Positions 59,841-64,000 of a stretch of DNA of 64,000 bases are shown piece by piece. The position numbers and the translations under genes were made by a program. Source of the stretch: Micromussa lordhowensis (lineage: Eukaryota; Cnidaria; Anthozoa; Scleractinia; Lobophylliidae). Each line of letters starts with the position of its first letter. The stretch's first letter is position 1. The notes under the pieces were generated by a model. That model made no database searches. It saw nothing but the letters and a program-made list of their open reading frames with translations, and was not told the DNA's origin. The stretch covers positions 21,838,573 through 21,902,572 of the forward strand of contig OZ026606.1 of NCBI GenBank assembly GCA_964020085.1, written 5' to 3'.

Positions 59841-59915
59841 CTAGAATGCCTCCAAACTCTTGCGTCTCCTCCCTTGGACATCATTGGAAAATAGCAAGAA
59901 CTTGTCAAGCATGGC
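59841..59915 (-). CDS. Candidate terminal exon of an unrecognised minus-strand gene
   Basis: After an AG acceptor (ACAACAG/GCC), the frame reads MLDKFLLFSNDVQGRRRKSL and ends EAF-stop (TAG at 59,841-59,843). The alternative acceptor 7 bp upstream changes the phase. The residue mix is typical of coding sequence, and phase 0 fits the exons at 62,076 and 62,830. I do not recognise the protein. The acceptor has a weak pyrimidine tract, so confidence is low. Confidence 0.3.
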   Translation of the reverse strand, partial: AMLDKFLLFSNDVQGRRRKSLEAF

Positions 59916-60565
59916 CTGTTGTCTGTCATCAAAATTTATTTAATTCTTTGCTTCTTTCTTCTTCAGTTCTTGTTTACAATAATACTTTCAAGAGCTGCCT
60001 TTCTGCATAGGAGAAATGTAAAGGAACATAACCATATCAGCATGGAAATGGCATGCAAAGGAAATCAATTTTCCAGCCTGCCCTTCATGCAAGTTGACTT
60101 GTACATGTAAGTAGGATGTAATAGGCCAAAGGTGCAAAAAATTTATTTTCTAGCAATATTACCTATTATCGAAATCAACATTAAAACAATAATTTAATCT
60201 CTTACAGTGCTTCTATAATTTGAATGTTCTCACATTTTACCCCCAAAAAAAATTTCATTTGCCCATTTGAGTCAAGTCAAGGATATAATCCACAAGCCTG
60301 ACCACAAAATCTGGCAATCAGACACATCTTCGATCCTTTCCACAGTGAGAATATGCAAGGACAACAGTTGTACATACATGAACATGTGCTAGACAACAAT
60401 AAGGTAAAGAAGACCTAATTATTGGGCCCAGGGTGTTGCTGCTGTGTTGCTACATGTAGTTTGAATTTGAATAATCCTGTCCACTTTCAACAACATTACC
60501 AATAGAATGTACCTCCCAGGGCAAAAGGAATTTCACACCGAAACCAGTGTTATAATTCCAATGAC

Positions 60566-61719
60566 TTAAGGTGGCTCGATAGTCAAGTACATATATGAAA
60601 ATCTGAAGATTTTGCCTGACTTGAGGAGGGGAGTGGGGTATTTAAAAGCTCTATTTTTCTGCAAATGTTTTGGTTGAGGGACTGGGTCTGGCATGCATAT
60701 TTAATGTATGATGGCAGCTGGTCACGTGACCTTACTCAGCTCATTATAATTCACTTTCGGTTCGGCGGAATCGTGTGTAGCCTTAATGTAATTTGGGGCA
60801 AAAATTGAACCAAATCTCAACCAAATTGCTTGGTTGAGATTGCTGACAAAAAGGAGCTATTTAAGCTCTTGCTGGACTTTTTTGGCCGAACTTTCCAGTT
60901 GAGTTGGAAGCAGAAGAGTTGTTTTGTAATGATTTCCCTGTGATTAAATGACTGAGCTAATGAAGGATGTGTCCAGACTGTTTGCTTGTGAGGCAAGATT
61001 TGCATGAAATCCGTGTGATGTTTTGCAGCTGGTATGTAGTTTTTCTGCAATATCTATTGTCTACATTTTCGGAGAAAGAGCACAGTGCTGCCATCTATTT
61101 TCCTCCACTGTTTCAGTGCAAAACAAATACTTCTGCACTAGAATTGCTTACAGAAATGATAAGACCAAGCCTAGAGAATTTTTTTCTCAACCCTATGCAG
61201 TTTCGAATGTTCAGACGTGCATGGAAAAGGTAGCTAGGGACATCCTTAATGTTCCATGCTTTTAATATCTCCAGCTTTCTGGGCCTCAGGCTGAAGGTTG
61301 ATGAACACTCTATGCAATGAACCAAAATAATGCTTATCTGGCAAATTCTTTTGCTACAGCAGGCAAAACACACGCACAAAAGGTCTGTTTTTGCAAATTT
61401 CAACTTTCCAGATTTTTTTTCTCTGCAAGTATTGAATGCCAGCCAGCCATTTTGGTTGATTGCATAGACCAATCTAAATGTAATCTGCAAAAAATGGTTT
61501 CTTGCCTGTGTGACTTATTGTTTTCTCTCAGTTACTGCTACAAGGAAAGCACCTTCTGAGACACCATACCAAAGCTTGTACTGTTACCATGGCAGCAAGA
61601 CACCCAAACATCATTGTGTTTGTCATCATTCATAGCAACTAGTGTCGTGATGTTGGTTTTGTCTAATTTAGTTGCATTTTCATGTCAAAAGTCTTTTTGA
61701 CTATCGAGCCCCCTTAAGG
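60566..61719. mobile_element. 1.15-kb nonautonomous TIR element with TTAA ends
   Basis: TTAAGGTGGCTCGATAGTCAA at the left and TTGACTATCGAGCCCCCTTAA at the right form near-perfect TIRs with TTAA at both outer edges, as expected for a piggyBac or Kolobok type target duplication. The interior has frames of up to 125 codons with no domain. It sits between candidate exons of the minus-strand gene, so it would be intronic. Confidence 0.8.
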
Positions 61720-62075
61720 GGCCTGGGTGTTTGAAAAGAAAATCAAACATATTGTTTTTTAAAGTGTAAAACACCTCTTGAGTGCAAATTAAGCCAAGAT
61801 TTCAGAGTGGTTTCTCCCCTCTTTGTTTGAAAGGAGATGATGGAGGAAATAATTTGCCCTAGCTAGGACTCTCTTGAAGATTTCACTTTGGACACAAGAT
61901 CCTCCTTTGATTCTCCCTCTTGCCTAGAGTTTAATCACACCCTTCAAAAATGCTCTCTGATAAATGGCCTTAGAGATGGCAGGATACCAAGTTGCAATTT
62001 TTATTTACAGGAAAAAATAAACTTAGTAGCTCTTTAACATCTACAAGTTCAAGATCACAGTACAACATGACTGAC

Positions 62076-62189
62076 CTTCTCTTTCTGTTTCTTGCTTCTG
62101 TCCACTACACACATGCGATGTACAACCACTGGTGACGATATGTCACTCTGAGACTTGCTGTAATTCTTTGATGTGTCAGTTTTCGTTCT
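62076..62189 (-). CDS. Candidate internal exon of the minus-strand gene
   Basis: The exon is bounded by GTTAG/AGAACG and AGAAG/GTCAGT and is 114 nt long, open in one frame: RTKTDTSKNYSKSQSDISS, then VVVHRMCVVDRSKKQKEK. It is polar and Ser/Lys-rich, suggesting a disordered region. Phase 0 at both ends matches the exon at 62,830-62,895. No family recognised. Confidence 0.35.
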
Positions 62190-62332
62190 CTAACAAAATA
62201 AAAAAATGAAAATTGAAATTAAAATATCACAGAATTACATATAAGTAGCCTGCAAACAGGCTCCCGGCCTGTATCTCCATACGGCCATGTAATATTCTCT
62301 ATATATCTTGTATTTTTATTGTATTATTAACT

Positions 62333-62472
62333 ACTTATTAACCGAGAGTGAGGTCTTTACGGGAAAATCTCAGACCGAGACCTTGCCGTGTTGACCGAGA
62401 GATAGCGAGGTCAATACGGCAAGGCCGAGGTTTGAGATTATCCCACAAAGACCGAACGTTCAAGGTTAATAC
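62333..62472. repeat. Foldback element, TTAACCGAGAGTGAGGTC family
   Basis: GGTCTTTACGGGAAAATCTCAGACC pairs imperfectly with GGTTTGAGATTATCCCACAAAGACC, and CCTTGCCGTGTTGACC with GGTCAATACGGCAAGG. It is related to the element at 36,032-36,153. It lies between two candidate exons of the minus-strand gene. Confidence 0.75.
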
Positions 62473-62829
62473 GTTGTTTATTATATGGCTTTTTGCTTGG
62501 CTTTTGCAGGCCCGTAATCGGCCCGTGGGCATTACGGGAGAATCATGCCCTAGTATTAGCCAATCAGAGCACGCGTTAGATCAGCTACAAACCCAAGTCA
62601 TATAATAAAGTATTTTATATTGTAACAAGAGTATTATACAGGGCAACATTAGTTTATTAGCTTTGGCTATTTAGTGTAAGCCCTCTTTACATAAAGTTTT
62701 TACTTACTTACTTACAACAATGGGCAACAATAATTTTAAGTTTAAGTTTTTGGTTACATGCCAAAAGATGGTTATTTTAAGTCAATTTCAATCAATAAAT
62801 GAACTAATATAACATTTAAGTCTAATTAC

Positions 62830-62895
62830 CCTTCTTCCAAATGCAGATGATGGTGTTGTTGATTTAATTGGCTCTGATCTGCGGTTAAGCAGCTT
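62830..62895 (-). CDS. Candidate upstream exon of the minus-strand gene
   Basis: Bounded by ATCTTTGTAG/AAG and AGAAGG/GTAATT, this is 66 nt and 22 codons. It begins KLLNRRSEPIKS and ends SSAFGRR. It is in phase 0 and joins naturally to the Ser/Lys-rich exon at 62,076-62,189. The plus strand here is also open between AG and GT (62,847-62,917), but the minus reading is preferred because it agrees in phase and composition with its neighbour. Confidence 0.35.
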
Positions 62896-63119
62896 CTACA
62901 AAGATGTCATAGTAAAGGTATATGTTAATACATTAATTTATTTTAGAACATAACTCAAAGCGCATATGCACGCTGATTGGTTTAAAACCGTGTTTCTATA
63001 ACTCCATAGAAACAGAACTAGCACGAGCTGCTGACGTAATGATGGCGGGAACAAAGAGAATTTACATTTTGATGATCGAAGTAAACAAGTTGTCTTTCTT
63101 TTTCTTTGTCACGGCATTT

Positions 63120-63275
63120 TCTAAAAGAAATAGAAAACATGTTCTCCGTGTTCCTATCGAGTTATAGAAACACTTTGGGAGACCTCGAAAAAGCTGTGGA
63201 AACAGTCGCCTGCGGCTTGTGTTCCCACAGTATTTCTCGTTCTCCCAAACTTTCACTCGTGTTTCTATTTAACAA
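63120..63275. repeat. Foldback element with CGCCTGCGGCTTGTG centre
   Basis: TGTTCCTATCGAGTTATAGAAACAC, TTTGGGAGA and GCTGTGGAAACA pair loosely with TGTTCCCACAGT, TCTCCCAAA and GTGTTTCTAT. The loop TCGCCTGCGGC is shared with the foldback at 2,615-2,770, 60 kb away. Confidence 0.6.
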
Positions 63276-63774
63276 TTAGATTATTCGCTCTCGATTTCTA
63301 TCGCGTGATAGTTGACGAGGGCGCATTGTTTTAGTATAAATCTACTAGTCGTTCAAAACTTAATCTAAATCCTCTTCTCAACACTTCGAAAACGCCAAGA
63401 AACGGCCGTCATTTTGTTAACAAGTGCACACTGTTACGCTACTCACTATCTATCACAGAATAGATAGAGAGTAGCATAGCCAATCAGAGAACGGCCTTCG
63501 TGATAGAACGCTAGTAGATTTATTCTAAAACTCGAAAGAAAGACGGCACATGTTTTCTATTTCTTAAGTAACATCACAAAATTATTAGCATGTATCTAAT
63601 TGAAAGTAAAGAAGGATCTGGAAAAACAACAGATCCATTTAATGCATGAAATACAAAACGAAATTACCAGTAAGGTGACTCAATAGAAATGTTTTACCAA
63701 TCGTCTAAAACTTCAGTACATAGGATTCAGAGCTGAAAATCTGAAATCTTTTATTTTGCACTGTTATATAGAAT

Positions 63775-63993
63775 TTACATTACAGTATAGACACCCAGGT
63801 ATTTTATTTGGCTTTGGATTTTGATGTCATTTACATTTATACTTCCACTTAACCTTGAGGATGAGACTAGGATATAATTTGTCTTTGAAAAGTTTATAGA
63901 TAGTTTGTTTGTAGCACAGTACTTAACTACTAACTTAAATTCTTTATTCATGACAGACTCTAGGTTACGCAGGTTATTACTTGTATAAAACAT
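63775..63993 (-). pseudogene. LINE reverse transcriptase fragment at the window edge
   Basis: The minus-strand frame reads NLRNLESVMNKEFKLVVKYC, NKLSINFSKTNYILVSS and IQSQIKYLGV. This is the region just after the catalytic YADD box in non-LTR reverse transcriptases (thumb entry, KTNY.LF and KYLGV motifs). The frame stops within the window, so the element is truncated at its 3' side. Upstream parts would lie beyond the window end. Confidence 0.65.
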
Positions 63994-64000
63994 ATTAGTG

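Noticed and set aside
62847..62917. Plus-strand candidate exon (acceptor AATGCAG, donor AAAG/GTATAT)
   Set aside because: The minus-strand reading of the same place fits in phase and composition with a neighbouring candidate exon, so the plus reading is probably its shadow.

Overview
The window is eukaryotic, AT-rich and intron-bearing. Its content suggests a cnidarian, most likely a stony coral or a close relative. It holds an intronless SoxB-type HMG gene, an eight-exon animal purple acid phosphatase, a short DM-domain gene, a Penelope-type GIY-YIG fragment, several degenerate LINEs, a tRNA-derived SINE and many foldback or TIR mini-elements. The taxon is an inference from gene content; no rRNA or mitochondrial marker is present.

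Layout. (1) 1-10,800: noncoding DNA with no supported gene, one palindromic foldback (2,615-2,770) and one 190-bp tandem duplication (4,182-4,555). (2) 10,834-11,664 (+): an intact single-exon SoxB-family gene. (3) 11,665-16,630: noncoding. (4) 16,630-53,368: a very large inverted duplication. The left arm (about 16,630-32,180) carries on the minus strand a complete eight-exon purple acid phosphatase gene (PAP, 451 aa, signal peptide, all five metal-binding motifs). A DM-domain gene is nested in its intron 2 on the same strand. The right arm (about 32,770-53,368) repeats this order on the plus strand. All eight PAP exons line up between arms with identical exon lengths (apart from the truncated exon 1) and phases. 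The spacer holds the 5' end of exon 1, which exists only in the left copy, and a 432-bp TIR element. (5) 53,368-56,100: a 29-bp-TIR element sitting on the outer edge of the right arm, a foldback, a broken LINE reverse transcriptase and a palindromic TTAA-type element. (6) 56,100-64,000: mostly noncoding and repeat-derived, with three small candidate exons of an unrecognised minus-strand gene, a 1.15-kb TTAA-type element and a LINE fragment at the window edge.

The palindrome is the main object of interest. The two arms carry different lesions. The right PAP lacks the secretory signal. The right DM domain has an extra codon between two zinc ligands. The left DM locus has lost the downstream segment holding a candidate second exon. 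Each arm also has its own transposon insertions, and the other arm preserves the empty site (best case: a 661-bp element at a TTAA site). These differences argue for an old physical duplication, but an inverted join of two haplotypes in the assembly must be excluded. Exon divergence is only a few percent by eye.

The PAP copies would act as metallophosphoesterases, secreted for the left copy and probably cytosolic or non-functional for the right. SoxB and DM proteins are DNA-binding regulators. Nothing in the sequence shows that the three gene types work together; the DM genes ride inside PAP introns.
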